Positions 7,015-13,947 of a DNA stretch of 23,835 nucleotides are shown here, one piece after another. The position numbers and the translations under genes were made by a program. The stretch comes from Minthousia sp045628125 (GTDB taxonomy: Bacteria > Bacteroidota > Bacteroidia > Bacteroidales > Bacteroidaceae). Position 1 is the first letter of the stretch. Every line of letters begins with the position of its first letter. The notes below the pieces were generated by a model. The model searched no databases. It was not told where the DNA came from and was given only the letters and a program-made list of their open reading frames with translations. Where the stretch lies: assembly GCA_045628125.1 (NCBI GenBank), contig JAZQPA010000146.1, positions 1-23,835 on the forward strand. Reading direction: 5' to 3'.

Positions 7015-7575
7015 TTACTTCATATTTTGCAAGGATTGCACCTCTGAGGGGAGAAGTCCGCTATCATCAGTTTCCAGATACCTGCACTCTATTGGACAGG
7101 AAAACAGGGATTCCCTGTTAAACTTAGGTCCAAAGCTGATATGGAATCCCGCATTAAGCAATTGATGCATTTGCTGTGGCTTACCTCTAAATCCATGAAA
7201 AATCCATAGTTGCTTGGGGTTGATTCCTTTTTTTATTGTTAGGACTTCATCTATTGCTTTCACGCAATGGATAAGGAGTGGTTTCTTTATGCTTTCGGAT
7301 AAATGGATATGTGCCAAGAAAACCTCTTTCTGAATGGAAAGTAAAGGGCCCTTGTTTTTATCCAATCCTGTTTCACCAATCCATTTTACTTGTGAATTGT
7401 GACTCCAACGTTCTACTTGTCTGAAATCATTCTCCCAATCAGGTGTAATCCACCAAGGATGTAAACCTACACTTAATGGCTGTTTGGAATCAGGATAGGT
7501 GGGTGCGTGAAGTTCCTCAAGATTTAAGTTGTAAACGCTGTCCTGGTTCGGTTTATGTGAGTGGATATCTTTCAT
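7015..7575 (-). CDS. TatD-family metal-dependent hydrolase, short C-terminus
   Basis: A 186-residue member of the TatD (amidohydrolase-fold) family, whose members have been described as nucleases; the true substrate here is unknown. Metal ligands can be followed: His5 and His7 (H-S-H), Glu68 in G-E-T-G-L-D, His103 in L-I-H-C-V-K-A, His127 in H-G-F-R-G and Asp170 in E-T-D-D-S. Usual TatD proteins have about 255-265 residues, and the compact Bacteroidales form, as I recall it, about 210-215. Here the chain stops 16 residues after Asp170, so the final helix normally following the E-T-D motif is missing. The tyrS promoter begins 3 bases after the stop. The ATG overlaps the yidD stop by 4 bases (ATGA), so it is the last gene of the metK operon. 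Confidence 0.8.
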   Translation of the reverse strand: MKDIHSHKPNQDSVYNLNLEELHAPTYPDSKQPLSVGLHPWWITPDWENDFRQVERWSHNSQVKWIGETGLDKNKGPLLSIQKEVFLAHIHLSESIKKPLLIHCVKAIDEVLTIKKGINPKQLWIFHGFRGKPQQMHQLLNAGFHISFGPKFNRESLFSCPIECRYLETDDSGLLPSEVQSLQNMK

Positions 7576-7808
7576 GGGACAGGATCATATCCGTGCCCTC
7601 CCCAAGGATGGCAACGCAAGATTCTTTTGATGGCTAAATACAATCCTTTAAATGGACCATATTTCTGGATGGCTTCTATGGCATACTGTGAGCAAGTTGG
7701 AGTATATCGGCAACTTGGAGGAGTATAAGGAGAAATGCATCTGCGATAAAAGAAGATGGGCAACAGAAGCAGTTTGCTTAGCACCTTATTAAATTGTTTC
7801 AGCATCAT
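7572..7808 (-). CDS. yidD: Membrane protein insertion efficiency factor YidD
   Basis: A 78-residue protein of the YidD (Haemolytic) family, an inner-face membrane-associated factor that aids insertion by YidC. The signature is complete: S-P-Y-T-P-P-S-C-R-Y-T-P-T-C-S-Q-Y at about residues 26-42, an I-x-K-Y-G block, then C-H-P-W-G-G-H-G-Y-D-P-V at the C-terminus. Residues about 10-21 form an amphipathic/hydrophobic N-terminal segment. ATG 7808 is used; the next codon is also ATG. The start overlaps the rnpA 3' end by 20 bases and the stop overlaps the TatD-like start, the common rnpA-yidD pairing of bacteria. Confidence 0.93.
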   Translation of the reverse strand: MMLKQFNKVLSKLLLLPIFFYRRCISPYTPPSCRYTPTCSQYAIEAIQKYGPFKGLYLAIKRILRCHPWGGHGYDPVP

Positions 7809-8205
7809 TTGATCGGCTAATCTTTTCTGTTACACGACATAGCAATCTCTGCACTCGATCATTTACATCCTGGCTATCCCATAATTTGTTGTCTTGCCAG
7901 ATGAAAGCAACCAGAATCTTCTTTTGAGCCAAACTGATAGCCTCTTTTAATGGACCTCTGTTGGCTCGATATGCTTCTCTGATCTGTCGCTTAACTCTGT
8001 TGCGTTGAACAGCATGATGGAAGTGGCGTTTGGAAACGGTTATGAGGACCTCTATATTTGAAAAGTCCGTTTCCTTCTTATCTTCTAACCTATATACAAT
8101 GCGAATAGGGAAAGCTGAAAAAGATCGGCTTCCCCCATTAAAAAGACGGTCAATAGCTATCAGGCTACTCAGTCTTTCACTTTTATGAAATGTATTCTTT
8201 GGCAT
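7789..8205 (-). CDS. rnpA: Ribonuclease P protein component
   Basis: The protein subunit that helps the RNase P RNA cut the 5' leader from pre-tRNAs. The 138-residue basic protein begins with F-H-K-S-E-R-L, and carries the RNR signature within K-R-H-F-H-H-A-V-Q-R-N-R-V-K-R-Q-I-R-E (about residues 59-77), followed by A-Y-R. Length is slightly above the usual 110-130 because of an acidic/polar insertion and a C-terminal tail. rpmH, its partner in many bacteria, is not beside it; instead hemD lies 45 bases upstream and yidD overlaps downstream. Confidence 0.93.
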   Translation of the reverse strand: MPKNTFHKSERLSSLIAIDRLFNGGSRSFSAFPIRIVYRLEDKKETDFSNIEVLITVSKRHFHHAVQRNRVKRQIREAYRANRGPLKEAISLAQKKILVAFIWQDNKLWDSQDVNDRVQRLLCRVTEKISRSNDAETI

Positions 8206-8250
8206 TACCTTGAATTAAGGATGCAAGAATTAGATTTCCTTTTCTTTAAT

Positions 8251-8997
8251 TTATGCGTTTTGTTCCTGGATAAATGCTTCAAGTGCAGCAGTCATGGATG
8301 GTGCAGTCTTGGTAGGCGCTTCCAAATCCAGTCGTAAACCTGCTTCTTTTACAGCCTTTGCTGTGGTAGGGCCAAAACAACCTATTGCAATATTTCCCTG
8401 TTCAAAATTAGGGAAATTCTTCTGTAAGGCAGCAATACCTGCGGGGCTGAAGAAGATAATCATATCATAGTCAAACTTCTCCTCTGGGCCGAAATCGTTG
8501 CTCACTGTACGGTACATAACTACTTCCTGATGAAACAGACCATTGTTCTCGAACAATTTGGGTACTTCGTCGGTATGTACATCGCTCTGAGGAATCAGAT
8601 ATTTCTCTGTCTTGCGCTTCATGATGGCAGGAAGCAGAGAATCAAACTTTCCAGTAGTACCGAAGAAAACTTTTCTCTTGCGGTACTGTACATATTTCTG
8701 GATGTATAAAGCTACTTGCTCTGTGATACAGAAATATTTCATATCCTCAGGAATGGCAACTCGCATTTCCTGACAAAGCTGAAAAAAGTGGTCAACAGCG
8801 TGACGTGAAGTGAAAACAATCGCAGTGTGATCAAGGATGTTTACCTTCTGTGCACGGAACTCCTTTGGTGTAATGCTTTCCACCTTAATAAAAGGCCGGA
8901 AAACCACATCTACATTATGCTTTTTGGCAATCTCAAAATAAGGCGACTTATCAGATGCCGGTTTGGGCTGAGATACCAGAATTCTTGAAATTTTCAA
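8251..8997 (-). CDS. hemD: Uroporphyrinogen-III synthase family protein (HemD-like)
   Basis: The 248-residue protein has the length and two-lobed Rossmann-like pattern of HemD, which closes hydroxymethylbilane to uroporphyrinogen III. Visible hallmarks are the N-terminal I-L-V-S-Q-P, the A-I-V-F-T-S-R-H-A-V-D-H-F-F block near residues 59-72 (the typical F-T-S-x-x-A/G-V motif), F-F-S-P-A-G-I near 181-187, and I-G-C-F-G-P-T-T-A near 205-213. The family is poorly conserved, so the fold is more certain than the activity. Many Bacteroidales cannot make haem from scratch, so whether hydroxymethylbilane is available cannot be judged here. It is the third gene of the metK operon, 30 bases after the DUF4271 gene; a possible internal -7 box lies at 9086-9093. 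Confidence 0.8.
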   Translation of the reverse strand: MKISRILVSQPKPASDKSPYFEIAKKHNVDVVFRPFIKVESITPKEFRAQKVNILDHTAIVFTSRHAVDHFFQLCQEMRVAIPEDMKYFCITEQVALYIQKYVQYRKRKVFFGTTGKFDSLLPAIMKRKTEKYLIPQSDVHTDEVPKLFENNGLFHQEVVMYRTVSNDFGPEEKFDYDMIIFFSPAGIAALQKNFPNFEQGNIAIGCFGPTTAKAVKEAGLRLDLEAPTKTAPSMTAALEAFIQEQNA

Positions 8998-9027
8998 CGC
9001 TTCTAATGTTTTATAAGTAATAAAAAA

Positions 9028-9807
9028 TTAGCATATATCTCTTACAACCTTCCACAAAATGAGTAAGGGTATCGTTTCGAGGGTGCAAAAGTACAAAATA
9101 TTGTAACACAGACCACGAAAATTCACAAAAAAGATACTAAAACTCTTATAAAATAGCAGAATTTTGGCTAAAATGATAACAAAAAGAACAATATATGGGA
9201 TGTATTGTGAATTTGGTATGCTGAATATGCTTAAACAGACTAAAGGGAAAAAGATTAGTCCTTGTAAAGAAATTACAAGGAAATTGATCTCATTCCAACG
9301 ACCTGATTTCTGCTTGTCAAAGAAGACCCAGTTTACAAATTCATAAAGAAGGAATTTTAAAGAATAATAGGCTGCTACTCCTATTATTCCGTATCCAATG
9401 ATTTCCCAACTCGGAAACAGATATTGAGGGAAGAGATGCTGAAATCTGAAATCATACACCAAAAGGCTGATCATGATACAGGTATGAAATACGAGAAAGG
9501 CTTGATATCTGAATTCGCTTCCGGTTTCAACAAACATATTGTTTCTTTCTCTTTCCGAGAAAAAGCCTTTCAGCTGGTGGATGATTAGATCGAATCCTCT
9601 GCTTAAAACATAACACAGCAGGAAGAAGCAAAATGCAATGATGCCTGTGATAATATAATCATGGCTGAGCATATAGGGAATGATTTCTCCTTTTGCTCCA
9701 GGAATGGGGTTCCCCGGTAAAGCAAATATAGAGTCATTACCAAAGTACGTGCCCTTTTCGAAAAGGACACGTACAGAATCTGGTGTTATGTTTGCAGGAA
9801 TTGACAT
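9028..9807 (-). CDS. DUF4271 integral membrane protein
   Basis: A 259-residue membrane protein matching the Bacteroidetes DUF4271 family, whose function is unknown to me. A soluble N-terminal stretch of about 50 residues is followed by six predicted membrane segments at about 51-68, 102-119, 134-157, 174-196, 203-225 and 233-254. A charged loop with E-R-E-R lies between the first two. Other features typical of this family are W-N-E-I-N-F near 171-176, the segment Y-K-S-F after TM5 and T-L-E-T-I-P in the last helix. No catalytic motif is visible. The ATG overlaps the metK stop by one base (TAATG), and hemD follows 30 bases after the stop, so it is co-transcribed with metK. Confidence 0.8.
   Translation of the reverse strand: MSIPANITPDSVRVLFEKGTYFGNDSIFALPGNPIPGAKGEIIPYMLSHDYIITGIIAFCFFLLCYVLSRGFDLIIHQLKGFFSERERNNMFVETGSEFRYQAFLVFHTCIMISLLVYDFRFQHLFPQYLFPSWEIIGYGIIGVAAYYSLKFLLYEFVNWVFFDKQKSGRWNEINFLVISLQGLIFFPLVCLSIFSIPNSQYIPYIVLFVIILAKILLFYKSFSIFFVNFRGLCYNILYFCTLETIPLLILWKVVRDIC
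9086..9093 (-). promoter_or_regulatory. Possible internal -7 box upstream of hemD
   Basis: TACTTTTG on the minus strand matches TAnnTTTG and lies 89 bases before the hemD ATG, inside the last codons of the DUF4271 gene. No TTTG is found at the -33 position, so this is weak evidence for a secondary promoter for hemD-rnpA-yidD. Confidence 0.3.
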
Positions 9808-11093
9808 TATAAACCGAATTCCTTCTTGATTGTATCAACGTAGTCAAGCTTTTCCCAAGTGAACAACTCAACCTCTACATTAACGGTCTCACGGTACAAA
9901 GACTCATAAGACTTGGTAACTGTACGAGGTTCACGTCCCATGTGTCCATATGCTGCGGTTTCCTCATAAATAGGATTACGCAACTTGAGCCGTTTTTCTA
10001 TAGCGTATGGTCTCAGATCAAAAATCTTCTTGATACAAGCAGCAATTTCTCCATCGCTCATGTTAACATGACTTCTGCCGTAAGTGTTAACATAGATGCT
10101 TACAGGTTCTGCGACTCCGATGGCATAGCTGATCTGAACAAGCATTTCGTCTGCTACACCAGCTGCTACCATGTTTTTTGCGATGTGACGGGCAGCATAG
10201 GCAGCACTTCTGTCTACCTTGCTTGGATCCTTTCCAGAGAATGCACCACCACCATGAGCGCCCTTACCGCCATAGGTGTCTACGATAATTTTTCTTCCTG
10301 TTAGACCTGTATCTCCGTGAGGACCGCCAATGACGAACTTTCCTGTTGGATTAACGTGATAAGTAATCTGGTCATTGAACAACGCCAATACTTGAGGGTT
10401 GTGGATGGTATCCTTCACGCGTGGCATAAGAATCTCGATGACATCCTTACGAATCTGCTGTTGCATCTGTAAATCAGCTTCTGCCTGTGATACACCTTCT
10501 GAAGGAAGGATGAATTCGTCATGCTGAGTAGAAACTACAATGGTATCGATACGCGCTGGTCGATTGTCGTCATCGTATTCAATAGTTACCTGACTTTTAG
10601 CATCCGGGCGCAAATAGGTCATTACTTTTCCCTCTCTGCGGATTTCGGCCAAAACCATCAGCAACTTATGTGAAAGGTCCAATGACAGAGGCATGTAATT
10701 TTCGGTCTCGTTTGTAGCATAACCAAACATCATACCCTGATCTCCGGCTCCCTGTTCCTCTGGATTTTCTACATCAACACCACGGTTGATATCTGCGCTC
10801 TGTTCGTGGATGGCTGAGAATACACCGCATGAATTTCCTTCGAACATGTACTCACTCTTGGTATAGCCAATACGATTGATGACTTCGCGGGCAATGCGCT
10901 GAAGATCTACATAAGCTTGAGTCTTGATTTCACCGGCTAATACAACTTGTCCGGTTGTGACTAAAGTCTCGCATGCAACTTTAGAATTAGGATCAAATGC
11001 GAGTAGCTTGTCCAATACGGCATCCGAAATCTGATCGGCAACTTTGTCTGGGTGTCCTTCTGACACCGATTCTGAAGTAAATAGATATCCCAT
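9807..11093 (-). CDS. metK: S-adenosylmethionine synthase
   Basis: Makes SAM from methionine and ATP, the methyl donor for the O-methyltransferase and TrmO in this window among many others. The 428-residue protein shows G-H-P-D-K-V-A-D at residues 13-20, G-A-G-D-Q-G-M-M-F-G-Y-A at 115-126, G-G-P-H-G-D-T-G-L-T-G-R-K in the middle domain, and the P-loop-like G-G-G-A-F-S-G-K-D-P-S-K block binding phosphate. Length is slightly above the Escherichia coli enzyme (about 384) but normal for Bacteroidetes. It is the first gene of an operon with DUF4271, hemD, rnpA, yidD and tatD-like. Its short leader carries a SAM-II-like pseudoknot that ends right at the start codon, suggesting feedback by SAM at translation start. 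Confidence 0.97.
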   Translation of the reverse strand: MGYLFTSESVSEGHPDKVADQISDAVLDKLLAFDPNSKVACETLVTTGQVVLAGEIKTQAYVDLQRIAREVINRIGYTKSEYMFEGNSCGVFSAIHEQSADINRGVDVENPEEQGAGDQGMMFGYATNETENYMPLSLDLSHKLLMVLAEIRREGKVMTYLRPDAKSQVTIEYDDDNRPARIDTIVVSTQHDEFILPSEGVSQAEADLQMQQQIRKDVIEILMPRVKDTIHNPQVLALFNDQITYHVNPTGKFVIGGPHGDTGLTGRKIIVDTYGGKGAHGGGAFSGKDPSKVDRSAAYAARHIAKNMVAAGVADEMLVQISYAIGVAEPVSIYVNTYGRSHVNMSDGEIAACIKKIFDLRPYAIEKRLKLRNPIYEETAAYGHMGREPRTVTKSYESLYRETVNVEVELFTWEKLDYVDTIKKEFGL

Positions 11094-11150
11094 TTTTTTA
11101 GCATTTTTTAATTTGTGGTTGCAAGCTTTCCAAATCTCTCCACAATAATA
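11094..11150 (-). promoter_or_regulatory. SAM-II-like riboswitch in the metK leader
   Basis: The minus-strand leader contains a 6-bp stem P1 (UUGUGG, 11145-11140, with CCACAA, 11118-11113). Its loop carries GAUUUGG (11136-11130) and GCUUGCAA (11126-11119), and an A/U-rich strand with UUAAA (from 11111) leads to GCUAAA (11102-11097) directly before the AUG. Order and sequence match the SAM-II consensus as I know it: P1, GAUUU, UUGCA, P1', UUAAA, GCUAAA. The second, pseudoknot stem would pair AGC-UU (11127-11123) with AA-U-GCU (11105-11100), with one bulged U. Binding of SAM would fix GCUAAA and block initiation. SAM-II is best known from Alphaproteobacteria upstream of methionine and SAM genes. 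The identification is by eye, not by a covariance search. Confidence 0.78.
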
Positions 11151-11170
11151 GATTTTTTCTTAAGCGGGTG

Positions 11171-11200
11171 CAAAGGTACTGCTTTTTTCGATTGGCCAAA
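11171..11200 (-). promoter_or_regulatory. Promoter of the metK operon
   Basis: On the minus strand TTTG (11200-11197), 18-nt spacer, TACCTTTG (11178-11171). The expected transcription start near 11164 gives a leader of about 70 nt, just enough for the riboswitch-like element. The 81 bases from here to the GH9 promoter hold nothing I recognise. Confidence 0.65.
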
Positions 11201-11281
11201 AGAAAAAAGAAGGATTAATCGTATCTATAGGTAAATCATTTAGTTTGCTTTGCAATATGTGGCATAAAAATGGGCGGTTAA

Positions 11282-11313
11282 CTTGGATTTCATCGTTATT
11301 ATAGGTATTTTTG
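11282..11313 (+). promoter_or_regulatory. Promoter of the GH9 lipoprotein gene
   Basis: CTTG at 11282-11285, a 20-nt spacer and TATTTTTG at 11306-11313. Transcription would start near 11320, which excludes the open-frame start at 11283 and supports ATG 11370. Confidence 0.6.
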
Positions 11314-11369
11314 CATTCAAAGCATTAACAAACACAAAACGGAGTTATTTAACCTTAATGATTTATATC

Positions 11370-13889
11370 ATGAAAAAGAGAATTCTATTATCATGTATTC
11401 CCCTCTTTTTGATTGCTTGTTCTTCTTCCAATCAAAAAGAAGACCAGACATTGTCCATCAATGATTTGGAATATTTTGAAGAAAGAGGAGTGAATGTGCT
11501 GGTATTCAGCAATGAGTTCAACGGTGGATTTAATGACGAGAAAAATTCTGGTATCGAATTGATTCACCATGGTGTACGTACAGCTCAGGGTGGCGCGGTT
11601 CGTTTGAACAAGACTCCCGAGCAGTGGGATTTAGTGCCATCAACAACGAAGCGTGAGGTTCGTCGTGAGGAGAATGCCATTGAGGTAGGATTGAGATACG
11701 ACGATTACGATTTTGATAGTCGTGTAGTTGTAACAGGTCAGGGAGATGCGGTAGAAATAGCTGTATATTTGGACAAGCCTGTTCCTGAAACATTAGTCGG
11801 AAAGGCTGGTTTCAACCTGGAGTTTTTACCTTCCCAGTACTGGCAGAAAACATATCTGGTGGATGGTAAGTTAGGCCGATTCCCGCGTTATGCTGCAAGT
11901 GAGACTCAGGTCCTGCCAAATAGTGATAAGCCTCGTCAGTTTAAGGGATTCAAAACTTACGATGACCGAGGAACTGATAGTTTTGTCGATCCATTACCTT
12001 TGGAAACCGGTCATCAGATTGTTTTGGCTTCTGATACTCCAGAACGAATGGTTACTGTAAGCAGTGATTCTGAATTGCAACTGTTTGACGGACGAGTATT
12101 AGCTCAGAACGGCTGGTTTGTGTTGCGTAGCGAATTGCCTGCCGGGAAAACCGGAAAAGTCCTCTCGTGGACTGTTGAACCGCATGCTATTCCGGGTTGG
12201 ACCCGAGAGCCAAACGTAGGATTCTCACAGGTAGGTTATGTGCCTGATCAGCCAAAGGTAGCTGTGATAGAGTTGGATAAAAACGATAAGCCTCAATCAA
12301 AAGCTAGCATTTATCAGGTATTGCCAGATGGTACAACAAAGCAGGCTTACAGTGGAAAGACTGAGGAATGGGGACCATATTTTAAATATAATTATGTGAG
12401 ATTTGATTTCAGTAGCGTAACTCAACCTGGCGTTTATTATATTCAATATGGTGATACCAAAACCAATAATTTCATCATTGACGAACATGTTTATGATAAG
12501 ATTACCGATGCAACCAGTGATGTGTGGATTCCTATTCATATGAATCACATGACAGTAAACGAAGGCTATCGTATATGGCACGGAGAACCATTTAAGGAAG
12601 GTTATCTGCAGGCTCCTGAAAGTGATCACTTCGACATTCATAGCCAGGGAGCAGAGACTGAAACCCGATTTAAGCCTTATGAGTTGATTCCAGGACTGAA
12701 TGTGGGAGGTTTTTTCGATGCGGGTGATTTCGATATCGAGACAGGTGCCAACATTGGTGTAGTACAGAATCTGGTTTCTGCTTGGGAATTGTTCCATCCT
12801 GATAGAGATGAGACTTTTGTAAGCCAGGAACAGCGTTATGTGGATTTGCATCGTCCTGATGGAAAGCCTGATATCTTACAATACATCGAGCATGGAACAT
12901 TAAACCTGGTGGCTCAGGCAGAGCAATTGGGTCACATGGCCCAGACATTGTCTAATGGTTCCTTGGATAATTATCATCATTTAGGTGATATTTCCGCCAT
13001 TACTGATGGCCTGCATTATGACAGTAGTTTGAGACCATATGAAAAATCGGCAGACGGAAAGCGAAGTGGTGTACGTGATGACATGTGGGCATTCACAAAC
13101 CGTAATGCTAATCGCGATTTCTCTGCTGCTACAATGTTTGCCGCAGCCAGTCGTGCTTTGGAGGGATTCAATGATGCTTTGGCACAACGTGCTCTTACTC
13201 AGTCAAAGAGACTCTTGAAGGAGGCTACTGAAATTATGAGCAAGAATGCTAAACAGGGGAATAACTTTGGCGGAATGTCTGCTAATCTGCAATTGTATGC
13301 AGCCACTCATGAACAACCTTATTTGGATGCATTCCAGGAACAGATCTGGCAAGCTTTGGATAAAGATGTAAGCCGAAATCTTAAGGTGGCTTTGGATGCT
13401 ATGCCATATATGGATGCCACCTATAAGCAGAAACTTAGACCTTATGTTGAAAAATATAACGAGTACATACAGAGTTTGATGGAGAACAATCCATATGGTG
13501 TTCCTATTGGCTTGGGCAACTGGGCAGGAAGTGGTGAAGTGGTCTCTTTTGGAACTACAGTTTGTTTTGCCAGCAAGTACTATCCGGATGTTGTGAGCCG
13601 TAATGAGGCCTATAAAGCGACAGCTTATCTGTTTGGTTGTCATCCTTATCATAATTACTCATTGGTGGCAGCAGTTGGAGCTGCTCGTCCAAAAGCTGTG
13701 TTCTATGGCAATAACCGTGCAGACTTTTCATTTATTCCGGGTAATCTGGCACCTGGTCTGTTGTTCAGAAAACCGGATCATTTTGAAAATTATGATGATT
13801 GGCCATTCCTTTGGGGACAGAATGAGGGAACCATTGGTGGAAATACCAGTTACCTGATTTTTGGACACGCATTCAATAGTCTGAAATAA
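11370..13889 (+). CDS. Glycoside hydrolase family 9 lipoprotein (endoglucanase-like) with N-terminal Ig-like domain
   Basis: An 839-residue lipoprotein. The signal ends in the lipobox L-I-A-C with Cys17, followed by three Ser and an acidic run, so it is probably outer-membrane anchored and possibly surface exposed. Residues about 30-280 form an extra beta-rich N-terminal region. The CelD_N/cellulase Ig-like domain starts near 283 (S-Q-V-G-Y). The GH9 (alpha/alpha)6 domain follows: D-A-G-D at 450-453 holds the catalytic base, H-P-Y-H-N is the conserved His block, and Glu819 in N-E-G-T-I-G-G is the candidate acid. GH9 enzymes cut beta-1,4-glucans or related beta-glycans; the substrate is not predictable here. 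No susC/susD genes are adjacent, so it is not in an evident polysaccharide utilisation locus. ATG 11370 is used because a longer frame start lies inside the promoter. A two-way terminator follows. Confidence 0.88.
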   Translation: MKKRILLSCIPLFLIACSSSNQKEDQTLSINDLEYFEERGVNVLVFSNEFNGGFNDEKNSGIELIHHGVRTAQGGAVRLNKTPEQWDLVPSTTKREVRREENAIEVGLRYDDYDFDSRVVVTGQGDAVEIAVYLDKPVPETLVGKAGFNLEFLPSQYWQKTYLVDGKLGRFPRYAASETQVLPNSDKPRQFKGFKTYDDRGTDSFVDPLPLETGHQIVLASDTPERMVTVSSDSELQLFDGRVLAQNGWFVLRSELPAGKTGKVLSWTVEPHAIPGWTREPNVGFSQVGYVPDQPKVAVIELDKNDKPQSKASIYQVLPDGTTKQAYSGKTEEWGPYFKYNYVRFDFSSVTQPGVYYIQYGDTKTNNFIIDEHVYDKITDATSDVWIPIHMNHMTVNEGYRIWHGEPFKEGYLQAPESDHFDIHSQGAETETRFKPYELIPGLNVGGFFDAGDFDIETGANIGVVQNLVSAWELFHPDRDETFVSQEQRYVDLHRPDGKPDILQYIEHGTLNLVAQAEQLGHMAQTLSNGSLDNYHHLGDISAITDGLHYDSSLRPYEKSADGKRSGVRDDMWAFTNRNANRDFSAATMFAAASRALEGFNDALAQRALTQSKRLLKEATEIMSKNAKQGNNFGGMSANLQLYAATHEQPYLDAFQEQIWQALDKDVSRNLKVALDAMPYMDATYKQKLRPYVEKYNEYIQSLMENNPYGVPIGLGNWAGSGEVVSFGTTVCFASKYYPDVVSRNEAYKATAYLFGCHPYHNYSLVAAVGAARPKAVFYGNNRADFSFIPGNLAPGLLFRKPDHFENYDDWPFLWGQNEGTIGGNTSYLIFGHAFNSLK

Positions 13890-13894
13890 AAAAG

Positions 13895-13928
13895 AAATAG
13901 CGCAAGGTTTTAGCCTTGCGCTATTTTT
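13895..13928. terminator. Bidirectional intrinsic terminator
   Basis: A perfect 13-bp stem (13895-13907 with 13914-13926) with a 6-base loop, followed by T on the plus strand. The A-run before it (13887-13893) gives the matching T-run on the minus strand. It separates the convergent GH9 and CoA-transferase genes. Confidence 0.9.
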
Positions 13929-13947
13929 ATAGAAAAGTAGCTCTAAA

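Noticed and set aside
11283..11369. Longer GH9 start at 11283
   Set aside because: It lies in the promoter -33 box, and the lipoprotein signal begins only at 11370.
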